A DNA stretch of 64,000 bases, taken from assembly GCA_964640175.1 (NCBI GenBank), contig CAZXFW010000010.1:1-64000 (forward strand). Direction: 5' to 3'. The first letter of the stretch is position 1. Every line of letters begins with the position of its first letter. Source of the DNA: JACKDX01 sp964640175 (GTDB lineage Bacteria; Myxococcota_A; Polyangia; Polyangiales; GCA-016699535). The notes under the pieces were generated by a model, which saw only the letters and a program-made list of their open reading frames with translations, was not told where the DNA came from and ran no database searches. This document shows, piece by piece, positions 51,272 through 59,193 of this stretch. The position numbers were made by a program, and so were the translations under genes.

Positions 51272-51799
51272 TTAGGATGCAAGGGACGAGATGTTTTGCG
51301 CCAGATTTTTAAGCACGGCAGGCCTGGGCTCGGACAGCCATGCATCGATATGCCCAATCTGTGATAGGGCATGGGTAGCCGTTCCAGATAAAGGGCGGCC
51401 GATCAGGATGCTAAGCGTGGTTTGGTAGATAAAATGCCATGCAAATATGTCCACGACGATGACTTTGCAGGCAGAATGCCTCGTATGTGCTAAGGAAAGG
51501 CCTTCGCGCAGCTGGCTAGGATGAACGCTTAGCGTGCATGCATGGATAGGGCCGTGCACAAAGGGCGATGCTGAGGCATCTGTCTGCCAAGCGACTTGCA
51601 CGAAAAGAGCGGTGTCACGCGAGGGCAAGGCCTCATAAAAAAAGTGAGCTCCATCTTCTACGACGCTACTACCGCGTATGCTGCCGAGGCAGATTAATGG
51701 GCACGGGGGACAATGGCGTTGTTTGGCGTATGTATGGAGACTCTCCTCATCCCAAGCCACGTTAGGTGGGCTTTCCCAGAGAGGGAGGTGGGCTTTCAT
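51272..51799 (-). CDS. Protein of unknown function in the exporter operon
   Basis: A 175-residue protein I do not recognise. It has no signal peptide and no clear transmembrane segment. It contains cysteines near the N-terminus (HCPPCPLIC, about 29-37), the stretch ACKVIVVDIFAWHFIY in the middle, and a helical end. Its start overlaps the stop of the thioredoxin-rhodanese gene by four bases, and the RND exporter follows after two bases, so it is translationally linked to both. A CPPC-like pair may indicate a thiol or metal site, by guess only. Confidence 0.7.
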   Translation of the reverse strand: MKAHLPLWESPPNVAWDEESLHTYAKQRHCPPCPLICLGSIRGSSVVEDGAHFFYEALPSRDTALFVQVAWQTDASASPFVHGPIHACTLSVHPSQLREGLSLAHTRHSACKVIVVDIFAWHFIYQTTLSILIGRPLSGTATHALSQIGHIDAWLSEPRPAVLKNLAQNISSLAS

Positions 51800-52440
51800 G
51801 ATCCCCGTTCAACCTCAAGCCCTTCAGATTCCCAATGGAGGAATCCCCCCGCCAAGTATGCGACAGGGATGCCTTGGGCAAGTAAGCGTTCTGCAAGTTC
51901 TTTTGCTTGGTCCGTGCTACGACTATACAGCACGCGAGTACGGCCGTCAGTGGTCTGGAGCTCTTGGGTGTGTTGGTCGATTGTTTCCGCTTGAGCATGA
52001 ATCGCGGAAGGTATGCGGTAACGCTGATAGGAACCTGAGTCCCGAATGTCGACTGGTACGGCGCGGCCTTGGGCAATGAGTGAAGCAAGCTCCTTGGGCG
52101 ATAGCTCGGAAGCATCGGTGGGCAATACAGGCTTGATCCACTCAAGTAATGCCTGTTTATCAGCGAGGCCCACTAGTTGATCGACGGGGCGTCCTTTATG
52201 AAAGAGCAGTAAGGTAGGGATGGATTGTACTTGGAATGACTGTGCAATCACGGGGCTTCGCTCGATATCCACGCGTACCACTTTGAGTTTTCCGGCCAAT
52301 TCGTGAGCAATTTCTGCAAGGATCGGCTCCAAAACCTTGCATGGCTGGCACCAGTCAGCGTACAGATCAACCAGAGTTGGCAACTCAGCTTGTAACACTT
52401 CTTGCTGAAACGTTTGTTCGGTGATCTGCTGGATAGCCAT
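51796..52440 (-). CDS. Thioredoxin-rhodanese fusion protein
   Basis: A 214-residue two-domain protein. Residues about 1-105 are a thioredoxin (TLVDLYADWCQPCKVLEPIL, VRVDIERSPVIAQSFQVQSIPTLLLFHKG) with CQPC in the active site instead of CGPC. Residues about 112-212 are a rhodanese-like domain (ELSPKELASLIAQGRAVPVDIRDSGSYQRYRIPSAIHA) in which the catalytic cysteine position reads YSRS, so sulphur transfer by the usual route is not expected. It is probably a redox partner that uses the dead rhodanese domain as a binding module. It heads the exporter operon and is divergent from the gene at 52550. Confidence 0.85.
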   Translation of the reverse strand: MAIQQITEQTFQQEVLQAELPTLVDLYADWCQPCKVLEPILAEIAHELAGKLKVVRVDIERSPVIAQSFQVQSIPTLLLFHKGRPVDQLVGLADKQALLEWIKPVLPTDASELSPKELASLIAQGRAVPVDIRDSGSYQRYRIPSAIHAQAETIDQHTQELQTTDGRTRVLYSRSTDQAKELAERLLAQGIPVAYLAGGFLHWESEGLEVERGS

Positions 52441-52549
52441 AACAGTGGGAGCGTGTTACGGGCTTATTTAGGCGAGGTTTGAGAATTTTTCAAGGCATGC
52501 GGTTGCTGTTCGTCTACGATCGATTTATTAGGGTTAGCGGAGGGGAAAG

Positions 52550-53341
52550 ATGGTTTTAAACTGGTTAAAAGCCATAATGATAGCCGTAGCTGTGCTGGTT
52601 GGTTTTACGCCAGATGCGCACGCTCAACAGACCTATCCACGTCGCTATGTCAATCGTCCCTTATGGTTGCCACATGGTGGCGTTCGGGTGGACGGGGCAT
52701 TCCCCCTTCACTCCGTGGACGCTCCAGGCCAGGATCGGCTCAATACATTTTCTGCGCTTATAGGCATAGGAGTTGGGATAATCCCGAACTTGGAGATAGG
52801 GGCTGTCGCGCTTCCACTTCAGCTTGCAGAAGAATTCGATTACCGTAATCCCAGTTTCTATGCCTCTTACCGTTGGGTGAGCACCAAACTGCTTGATCTT
52901 GGATTAAGGGCGGATGTTTCCATACCGTTCCAAGATGCCCGAGAGTCGTTTGACGGTGCAGTGATACCGTTTTCTCCGTGGTTTGGAGATGTGGCTGTAG
53001 GCATTCCTCTGCGATTACGCTTTGTCGATGCAGTTCGCCTTGATATAGGCGCACATCTAGGTTTTGTATTTACGGATCCGTTGGGGACTCGGATCACTTT
53101 ACCGGTGAAACTGGCATTTCAGTTAACAGACACGGTGTTTATGGGGCCACAGTCTGGGGTGCAGATTATCAACGGCGATGAGGCCACTGTTCCGGCAGGG
53201 CTGTTTGTGGGAACAAACCTGGGCGCGTTCTCGGAACGGCCCACATGTGATTTGGTAGGGACGTTTCTTCTGCCTGATACCAACAAAGGGTTTGACGAAT
53301 TTGTGGTAGGAGTGGCCCTTAACGTGTATCTGTTTTTGTAA
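52550..53341 (+). CDS. Exported outer-membrane-like protein
   Basis: A 263-residue protein with a signal peptide (MVLNWLKAIMIAVAVLVGFTPDAHA, cleavage after AHA), preceded by a GGAGGGG ribosome site. The mature part has alternating beta strands (VNRPLWLPHGGVRVDGAF, LNTFSALIGIGVGIIPNLEIGAVALPLQL, VRLDIGAHLGFVFTD) and ends in an aromatic-hydrophobic strand VGVALNVYLFL, as in outer-membrane beta barrels or lipid-binding barrels. It resembles the uncharacterised transporter-barrel proteins of myxobacteria, but no family is certain. A kinase gene follows after three bases. Confidence 0.72.
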   Translation: MVLNWLKAIMIAVAVLVGFTPDAHAQQTYPRRYVNRPLWLPHGGVRVDGAFPLHSVDAPGQDRLNTFSALIGIGVGIIPNLEIGAVALPLQLAEEFDYRNPSFYASYRWVSTKLLDLGLRADVSIPFQDARESFDGAVIPFSPWFGDVAVGIPLRLRFVDAVRLDIGAHLGFVFTDPLGTRITLPVKLAFQLTDTVFMGPQSGVQIINGDEATVPAGLFVGTNLGAFSERPTCDLVGTFLLPDTNKGFDEFVVGVALNVYLFL

Positions 53342-53344
53342 TCT

Positions 53345-55615
53345 ATGGCGCTCGCGCATCCATCCTACGGCAAAACACGCATGATGTGGGCTCGGGCAGC
53401 CGAGTCCATGGTTGCTGGCGAGGGTTTGGCACTCAATGCCATGGGTGTGCTTCATGAACGAGCCATGCGTCATTTTGGGGAAGGAATTCGTCAATATCTC
53501 GTGGTGCGCCTTTCCCAGCTCGACTTAGTCGATCAAGTGTACAATCAGATGCATCAATACAGCTCAGCCTGGCCAGCCGAGCGTTTTTTGAAACCACCGG
53601 GCGCGAAGGCACAGCTTTATGCATTGGCTCGTCAGATGGCAGATCGTGCCCTTGCGCACTCGGGTTCTGCTACACGTAACCGCCACAGCTTGCCATGGAA
53701 AGCTCCGCGGACAGATCTTCCTACAAGTTACATCAAGGCGCTTGATTACTTTCGCACAGGCTTGAGTGTTTCAGATGCGGAACTTCTAGAGCTCTACTTT
53801 GTGCGAGAGCTTGCGTTTGATGAAATCGCATTCGTTGTGGGACGTCCTTTGCGTGAGATCGAAAGCGAGATGGCGCGCTTGATCCCCCATGCACAACAGA
53901 TTGCAGGCGAGTCCCCACCTAGCAAGATTCCGGGGTTAGCAGGCGCGCTAATTGAAGCCTATGCGCTTGGTCCCACCGATTCACTGACATTCAATGCATC
54001 CGTAGAGGAGGAAGAGCGCCCCGCGTTACCACGAGGGACGTTAATCGGCGGGCGCTATGCCCTTGAAACCCGAGCGGGAACAGGATCTTTTGGAGACGTC
54101 TATCGCGCCAGTGACACCGAAGTGGACGGCCACACTGTAGCGCTCAAAATACTTCATCATGCTGCAATTTCTGAAAAAGCCAGAGCAACGGCCTTGCGTG
54201 AGTTGCGCTTGATTGCTTCGGTGTTTCATCCCTCCATCGTGCTGTTTAAAGATCACGGTTGGTTTGAAGACCGTTTGTGGTTCGTCATGCCGTGGTACCA
54301 TGGAGAAACGCTGGAAGAGCGTATTAAGCGGCAACCTTTGAGCCGCGCTGAAGCGCGCCAGATATTTGAGCCTTTGGCACGCGCGCTTGCGGCGATGCAT
54401 GCGGTAGGCGTACGGCACCAGGACATCAAACCGGACAACATTTTTTTGGCACAGACCTCTGGTTTTGGATTGGGCATGTCCAAAGACAGCGTGTTGCCTG
54501 TCCTTTTGGATTTAGGTGTGGCGGCCACTGAGGCAGAGGTGTTTCTTGCAGGCACGCCGATGTATTTTGCTCCTGAAGTTGCAGCACCGTTTGCTTCTGT
54601 GCCTAACCGTGTTGAGATCACTGGTCAAGCGGATGTGTTTTCGCTCGCATTAGCGCTTCGCAATGCGCTCGAGCCTGAAACGCAAGAAGAAGTGGAGGGT
54701 GGGGCAGTTGAGGCCTTTGTTCAGCACCGTGTGGCCAACGTGCCAGCTCTTCCTAAAGCCAAAAAATTACAATTTCTAGAATCGCATTTCAAACGTTGGC
54801 TTGCGGTGGATCCGCATGATCGCCCAACTGCGGAGGAATTTGCAGATGAATTAGCAGTACTGACGCGTCCTGAAGAGCGGCGTGCTCGCGTGATGCGAAC
54901 ACTCAGGTGGCTTGGGCCAGCATCTGCTGCTATCTTAATTACGTTCGGTGCGGTTGTGTTATTACTTGCCAATCAAGCAGAGATTCAGAAATACCGTGCA
55001 CAGCGAGCTCGTACCGAAGCTGCTCAAGCCAAGGCAGGACTTTCCGAGCTTGCAGCGGACATTTCGGTGCTGCAGGAGCAATATCAAAACAGCCGCTGGA
55101 CGCGTCAGCAATTGGCATCAAAACTTGCAGAAACAGAAAGCGAAGTCAAAGTCATTTCGGAGCGGCTAGATCGTGCTCAGCGTCACCGCAAAACATTGCA
55201 AACGAATCTGGATGAAGAGATTAGAAAAGGCGCAGAACTCAGCCAGCAACTTTACAATACACGAACAGCGCTTGAGCAAGAGACGGCTCGGTCAACTCGA
55301 TTGCGAGCAGATTTGACCACGGCACAGACAGAAGTTGCGCAGTTGACGGGTGACCTGCAGCGGGAGCGTCAGCGAGTTAATGAAATTAAAGACGAGCTCA
55401 GTCAAAGCCGGAAATCCCAAGAATCCATGCGTTCTGAGCTGAGTCAACTACGCCGTGATCTTGGTGATGAACGCAGTAAAGTGCGAGAGTTGGAAGGTCA
55501 ACTTCGTATGGCTCAAGGTGCACAGCGCAATGCCGAGCGTGAAGCAGCCGACGTTCGTCGAAGACTTGATCGCCAAGGTGGGCGTGGCACTTTTTCGCCG
55601 GAGCCTAGCAGGTAA
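53345..55615 (+). CDS. Ser/Thr protein kinase with sigma-factor-like N-terminus and coiled-coil tail
   Basis: A 756-residue fusion. Residues about 35-182 resemble an ECF sigma factor: a region-2-like helix set (MRHFGEGIRQYLVVRLSQLDLVDQVYNQ, KAQLYALARQMADRALAH) and a region-4-like helix-turn-helix (ELLELYFVRELAFDEIAFVVGRPLREIESEMARLI). The kinase domain (about 233-505) has a glycine loop GTGSFGDVY, K268 in VALKIL, catalytic HQDIKPDN (Q replaces R of HRD), DLG in place of DFG, and GTPMYFAPE. A transmembrane helix (about 524-542) is followed by a long coiled coil of about 190 residues. HQD and DLG are conservative and activity is likely. The gene lies between an outer-membrane-like protein and a lipoprotein. 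Confidence 0.82.
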   Translation: MALAHPSYGKTRMMWARAAESMVAGEGLALNAMGVLHERAMRHFGEGIRQYLVVRLSQLDLVDQVYNQMHQYSSAWPAERFLKPPGAKAQLYALARQMADRALAHSGSATRNRHSLPWKAPRTDLPTSYIKALDYFRTGLSVSDAELLELYFVRELAFDEIAFVVGRPLREIESEMARLIPHAQQIAGESPPSKIPGLAGALIEAYALGPTDSLTFNASVEEEERPALPRGTLIGGRYALETRAGTGSFGDVYRASDTEVDGHTVALKILHHAAISEKARATALRELRLIASVFHPSIVLFKDHGWFEDRLWFVMPWYHGETLEERIKRQPLSRAEARQIFEPLARALAAMHAVGVRHQDIKPDNIFLAQTSGFGLGMSKDSVLPVLLDLGVAATEAEVFLAGTPMYFAPEVAAPFASVPNRVEITGQADVFSLALALRNALEPETQEEVEGGAVEAFVQHRVANVPALPKAKKLQFLESHFKRWLAVDPHDRPTAEEFADELAVLTRPEERRARVMRTLRWLGPASAAILITFGAVVLLLANQAEIQKYRAQRARTEAAQAKAGLSELAADISVLQEQYQNSRWTRQQLASKLAETESEVKVISERLDRAQRHRKTLQTNLDEEIRKGAELSQQLYNTRTALEQETARSTRLRADLTTAQTEVAQLTGDLQRERQRVNEIKDELSQSRKSQESMRSELSQLRRDLGDERSKVRELEGQLRMAQGAQRNAEREAADVRRRLDRQGGRGTFSPEPSR

Positions 55616-55620
55616 GGGTC

Positions 55621-56094
55621 GTGAGGTTGTTTCGAAGCACATGGTGGATGGCTATTGCTGGGTTGAGCGTACTAAGTTGTGCTCAAGGTGGATCCCCCAA
55701 CCCTTCTGACGCAAGTGTTTCTAAAGACGTTATCCATGACAGTTCTGGCTTGGATTCAGATGTTCTAGATCATGATCAAGTCGATCCCGATCCGCTCTGT
55801 GCACAAGCATGTCACGTGGTAGGCACATGTTTGACGGGTCCCACAGCATATCCTCCTCCAGGGCACAGCTCATGGGAATGTCTCGATCGTGCAGGGGGTT
55901 GTAAAGATGGCCAGTGCAAGATCTGGTGTCCCCACGACAATACGATTGACGGTCCACAGTATACGGAGGCGTGCTATCTGGATGATGCGGAACGCAACAT
56001 GAATTACGAAGATGCGTGTCGGTCGTGCTGTGAGCGCTTCGGAGCTGTGTGGAACAGCGACGGACATTACTGTGCGCCGCCACCATCTCCTTAG
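55621..56094 (+). CDS. Cysteine-rich lipoprotein of unknown function
   Basis: A 157-residue predicted lipoprotein from a GTG start (MRLFRSTWWMAIAGLSVLSC, C20). An acidic, Ser/Asp-rich linker (about 25-58) is followed by a domain with about 12 cysteines (CAQACHVVGTC, ECLDRAGGCKDGQCKIWC, ACRSCCERFG, YC), which suggests a disulphide-rich extracellular fold. It starts five bases after the kinase stop and ends in a four-base convergent overlap with the GGDEF-EAL gene. It may be an extracellular partner of the membrane kinase, inferred from position only. Confidence 0.72.
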   Translation: MRLFRSTWWMAIAGLSVLSCAQGGSPNPSDASVSKDVIHDSSGLDSDVLDHDQVDPDPLCAQACHVVGTCLTGPTAYPPPGHSSWECLDRAGGCKDGQCKIWCPHDNTIDGPQYTEACYLDDAERNMNYEDACRSCCERFGAVWNSDGHYCAPPPSP

Positions 56095-58157
56095 CCATTC
56101 ACAACACGTTGACGCGGCGCAATCACTGGAGCCGCGCTTGGGTAGCCCAGGAAATATCCTTGGGCTTCGTCACATCCCGCATCTTTTAGGAAATCGAGTT
56201 GTTCTTGGGTTTCAACGCCTTCTCCAATGACTTCAAGTCCTAGCGCATGAGCAAGCCCAATCACGCCCTTGCATATGGCTTCTGCTTCGGCGCTTCGACC
56301 AATATCCGCTACAAACGATCGGTCAATTTTAAGTGCATGAATAGGCAGCCGTTTAAGATACACCAATGAAGAGTAGCCGGTTCCAAAATCGTCCACTGCA
56401 ATGCGTACGCCGAACTCCCCAAGCTGTTCTAAAATGCGCACGGTGGCGTCCAGGTTCGCAATCAACACGCCTTCGGTAAGCTCAAGCTCGAGTAAACAAG
56501 GATCAATGCCAGTGCGTGTAACCGCATGAATTACATGAGCTGCGAAATTAGGAGAGTCAAGTTCATGCGCTGACACATTAACTGCAATCCGTGCGCCTGC
56601 GAGTTCAGGAGTATTCCATTGGGCTTTTTGTTCGCACGCCTCCGTGAGCACCCACTGCCCTACGCGGTGAATCATGCCTCCGCGTTCTAACAAAGGAACG
56701 AATTCATTGGGTGAGATTGAGACATCGCGGTGGTGCCACCTTAACAACGCTTCGAAACCCACCAGCCGTTGATCTGCCAATGCATACTGCACTTGATAAT
56801 CCAAGTGCAGTTCATTGCGGTCCACGGCATCTCGTAGATTGCGTTCCATTTGTTGGCCATGCAATTCGCGTGCGTGATCTTCTGCGCTATAAAAATGGGC
56901 CGCCATGCCTCGAGTCATTTTGGCCACATGCATGGCTTGTTCTGCGCATTGAATGATATCGTCGGTGGTGTGGCCGTTGTCGGGATAAAGCGCAATGCCA
57001 ATGCTCAAGGTGACGGTGTGCGCTTGAGGTCCTACCCATACAGGTTGGGCTAGGGCAGTGCTAATCTGTTGAGTGATTTCACGTGCTTTTCGTTCGAGAT
57101 TGCGTCCTTCGATGACAATGCCAAATTCGTCCGCTCCAATACGTGCAAGGCATTCGGTTTGGGAAATTGCATGTTGCATGCGGGAAGCAATGTCGCGCAG
57201 CATGCCATCGGCAACAGTATGCCCACGCTCTTCATTGATAAGATGAAAATGATCGATGTCTATGACAAGCAATGCTGCTCCGCTTCGAGAGGTGCGCGCA
57301 CGTGAAATGGCTCGATGTAGGTGATCATGGCATAGCCGACGGTTTGGGAGATTGGTCAGTTGGTCAAAGTGCACCAAACGTGCAATCCGTTGCATCATTT
57401 CCCGGCGCTCGATGGCAAATCCAATCGCTCGCCGGAGCTCGTCGCCGCTCGCGAGACTCTTAAAAAGATAATCCTGAGCGCCATTTTGCACAGCCCTTAA
57501 CGCAAGCGCTTCGTCTTGAGAGCCACTGAGCACCACAATAGGCACACCAGGGACACGTTGTTGAATAGCCATAAGCCCTGAGAGTTCATTCGCATCGGGT
57601 AATGTTAGATCCAGCAAAATGGCGGAGTACGTGTCTTGGGACAATGCAGAAAATGCATCTTGAAGGGTGTGCACGGGTACTAAACTGCCAGGCCAGCCAG
57701 AGCGCTCAAGAAGATCCGAAACAAGCTCTGCATACTCGGTATCGTCTTCTATAAAAAGCACTTTAGGTTTTTCGAGGCGAGTACGGCGGACCAAGCTCAT
57801 CTCAATGCCACGATGAAGCGCTCTAGCAAGTTCTTTCGGATCCCAAGGTTTGTAGATTAGCGAGGCAATCGCTTCAGACACCAATAAGGTTGCAGGATCT
57901 TCCTCAAGTTGGTCGCTTAAAATGACAAACGTCGTGTAAGGCTGTTTTTGTTGAATGCGATGGATGAGTTCCAGTCCATGCATTTCCCGCATTCCAAAAT
58001 CAACCGCCACCACCGCATAATTTTTCCTGCCGATGCATTCAAGTGCTTCCCGAGGGCTAGATGCTGTATCAACCTCCAGTCCAAAGGAGCCTAACGCCCG
58101 AACCGCTGCGCGTAATACAAGCGGCTCGTCGTCCACGATGAGGATGCGGGCGAGCAC
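56091..58157 (-). CDS. Two-receiver GGDEF-EAL cyclic-di-GMP regulator
   Basis: A 688-residue protein with four domains: receiver 1 (about 3-118, acceptor D53), receiver 2 (about 132-248, ILLDLTLPD acceptor), GGDEF (about 265-420) and EAL (about 440-680). The GGDEF signature reads GADEF, which may weaken diguanylate cyclase activity. The EAL domain has the full FEALLRW, DDFGTGYSSLVYLKRLP, KIDRSFV and GEGVET set, so it should be an active phosphodiesterase. Receiver input is therefore likely to change c-di-GMP hydrolysis. No cognate histidine kinase is encoded nearby. A PilZ protein at 28 kb is a possible downstream effector. Confidence 0.92.
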   Translation of the reverse strand: MLARILIVDDEPLVLRAAVRALGSFGLEVDTASSPREALECIGRKNYAVVAVDFGMREMHGLELIHRIQQKQPYTTFVILSDQLEEDPATLLVSEAIASLIYKPWDPKELARALHRGIEMSLVRRTRLEKPKVLFIEDDTEYAELVSDLLERSGWPGSLVPVHTLQDAFSALSQDTYSAILLDLTLPDANELSGLMAIQQRVPGVPIVVLSGSQDEALALRAVQNGAQDYLFKSLASGDELRRAIGFAIERREMMQRIARLVHFDQLTNLPNRRLCHDHLHRAISRARTSRSGAALLVIDIDHFHLINEERGHTVADGMLRDIASRMQHAISQTECLARIGADEFGIVIEGRNLERKAREITQQISTALAQPVWVGPQAHTVTLSIGIALYPDNGHTTDDIIQCAEQAMHVAKMTRGMAAHFYSAEDHARELHGQQMERNLRDAVDRNELHLDYQVQYALADQRLVGFEALLRWHHRDVSISPNEFVPLLERGGMIHRVGQWVLTEACEQKAQWNTPELAGARIAVNVSAHELDSPNFAAHVIHAVTRTGIDPCLLELELTEGVLIANLDATVRILEQLGEFGVRIAVDDFGTGYSSLVYLKRLPIHALKIDRSFVADIGRSAEAEAICKGVIGLAHALGLEVIGEGVETQEQLDFLKDAGCDEAQGYFLGYPSAAPVIAPRQRVVNG

Positions 58158-58304
58158 TGAGGAAGTCTAGGCTGATCTGACGATAAGGCCAACGAGGGGT
58201 GGGTGTTTCCCCGCGGATTTGGGGGATGGAGCACGACATGGATGTCAGTGTGATCCTTCAACGTAGAGTGTGGGGAATTTTCGATGTCAATGAAAAGGTA
58301 CACT

Positions 58305-58319
58305 TGAAAATGATTGTCA
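58305..58319. promoter_or_regulatory. Fur box upstream of the TonB-like gene
   Basis: TGAAAATGATTGTCA matches the 7-1-7 Fur consensus TGATAATNATTATCA at 12 of 14 positions. It overlaps the -35 box of a sigma-70-type promoter (TTGAAA 58304-58309, 17-base spacer, TAAATT 58327-58332), the arrangement expected for iron repression. Confidence 0.72.
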
Positions 58320-58352
58320 GAAACAGTAAATTGCCAATCGCAGCAACGTGGT

Positions 58353-59099
58353 ATGTTTATGCAATCCTCCAGCCGATGGTTAAGAATGACCAGCATTTTT
58401 GGGGCTTCTCTTGGTCTTCACGCGGTGGCGTTTGCGGTGCTTTCGTTGTTGTCGGTCTCGTCGTTAAAAGCATTGGATCTCCATCCTCAGAATCTGGAAG
58501 TCGAAATTGGTTTTTTTGATACAGGTGGCTCCGGACAAGAGCCTTCTTTAGATACAGCCAAACAAACCGGTCAGCCGACAAGTGCATCAACACCTGCCAA
58601 GCCAGTTTTCACAAAGACACCAGAGAATGCAGAGCCTGAGGTTGCCACAACGTCGGTGATTGAAGCCGCACCGTCGTCCCCTGAGCCGACATCTTCTGAA
58701 GGCCAAACTGGCTCTTCAGAAGCGGCGACTGCTGCAACTGGGGCAGCGTCTGGGAGTGGTGGTGGGCAAGGTGGAATGGGAGTGGGTCCGGGCAGCGCTC
58801 AGGGATTAGCCAGATCATGGTTGCAGGGAGTCGGCAATCTTATTTTCTCGAATGCTGCACGTCACTATCCTGCAAAGGCACGCCAAGCCCATATCGAAGG
58901 AACAGTGGCGCTCGCGATCACCATTGATGGTCTTGGAAAGATTACTCAAGTGCAAATCAAACGTTCCTCAGGACATGATGTCTTAGATCAGGCAGCACTT
59001 GCTGCTGTCCAAGCGATTCACAGCGTGCCTGCACCTCCTGCGAGGTTACAATGGCAGCCCCGCGCGCTGACACTTCCAATTGTATACCGGCTTCATTGA
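58353..59099 (+). CDS. TonB-like energy-transducing protein
   Basis: A 248-residue protein with TonB architecture. One N-terminal membrane helix (IFGASLGLHAVAFAVLSLLSV, about 14-34) is followed by a Pro/Thr/Ser/Ala/Glu-rich periplasmic linker (about 50-140), a Gly-rich stretch, and a TonB C-terminal domain (about 165-248, YPAKARQAHIEGTVALAITIDGLGKITQVQIKRSSGHDVLDQAALAAV). The linker lacks the PE/PK repeats of E. coli TonB. Start choice is uncertain: the promoter at 58304-58332 leaves a very short leader for ATG 58353 and a more usual one for ATG 58386. A Fur box lies upstream. ExbB and ExbD are not in the window. Confidence 0.85.
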   Translation: MFMQSSSRWLRMTSIFGASLGLHAVAFAVLSLLSVSSLKALDLHPQNLEVEIGFFDTGGSGQEPSLDTAKQTGQPTSASTPAKPVFTKTPENAEPEVATTSVIEAAPSSPEPTSSEGQTGSSEAATAATGAASGSGGGQGGMGVGPGSAQGLARSWLQGVGNLIFSNAARHYPAKARQAHIEGTVALAITIDGLGKITQVQIKRSSGHDVLDQAALAAVQAIHSVPAPPARLQWQPRALTLPIVYRLH

Positions 59100-59149
59100 C
59101 TCTCGGTCTTGACGGGTAGTAATTGCCGTGTTACGCCCCCGTTGCATTT

Positions 59150-59164
59150 TGAAAATGATTTTCA
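59150..59164. promoter_or_regulatory. Fur box upstream of the imelysin gene
   Basis: TGAAAATGATTTTCA is a perfect 7-1-7 palindrome and matches the Fur consensus at 12 of 14 positions. It lies 30 bases before the imelysin start. No clear -35/-10 pair could be assigned here. Confidence 0.75.
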
Positions 59165-59193
59165 TTTGCTAAGGGACTGCTGAAAGAGGTTGG

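Noticed and set aside
52441..52549. TTGAGAATTTTTCAA as an FNR box
   Set aside because: It matches the inverted halves at only about seven of ten positions and no promoter is aligned with it.
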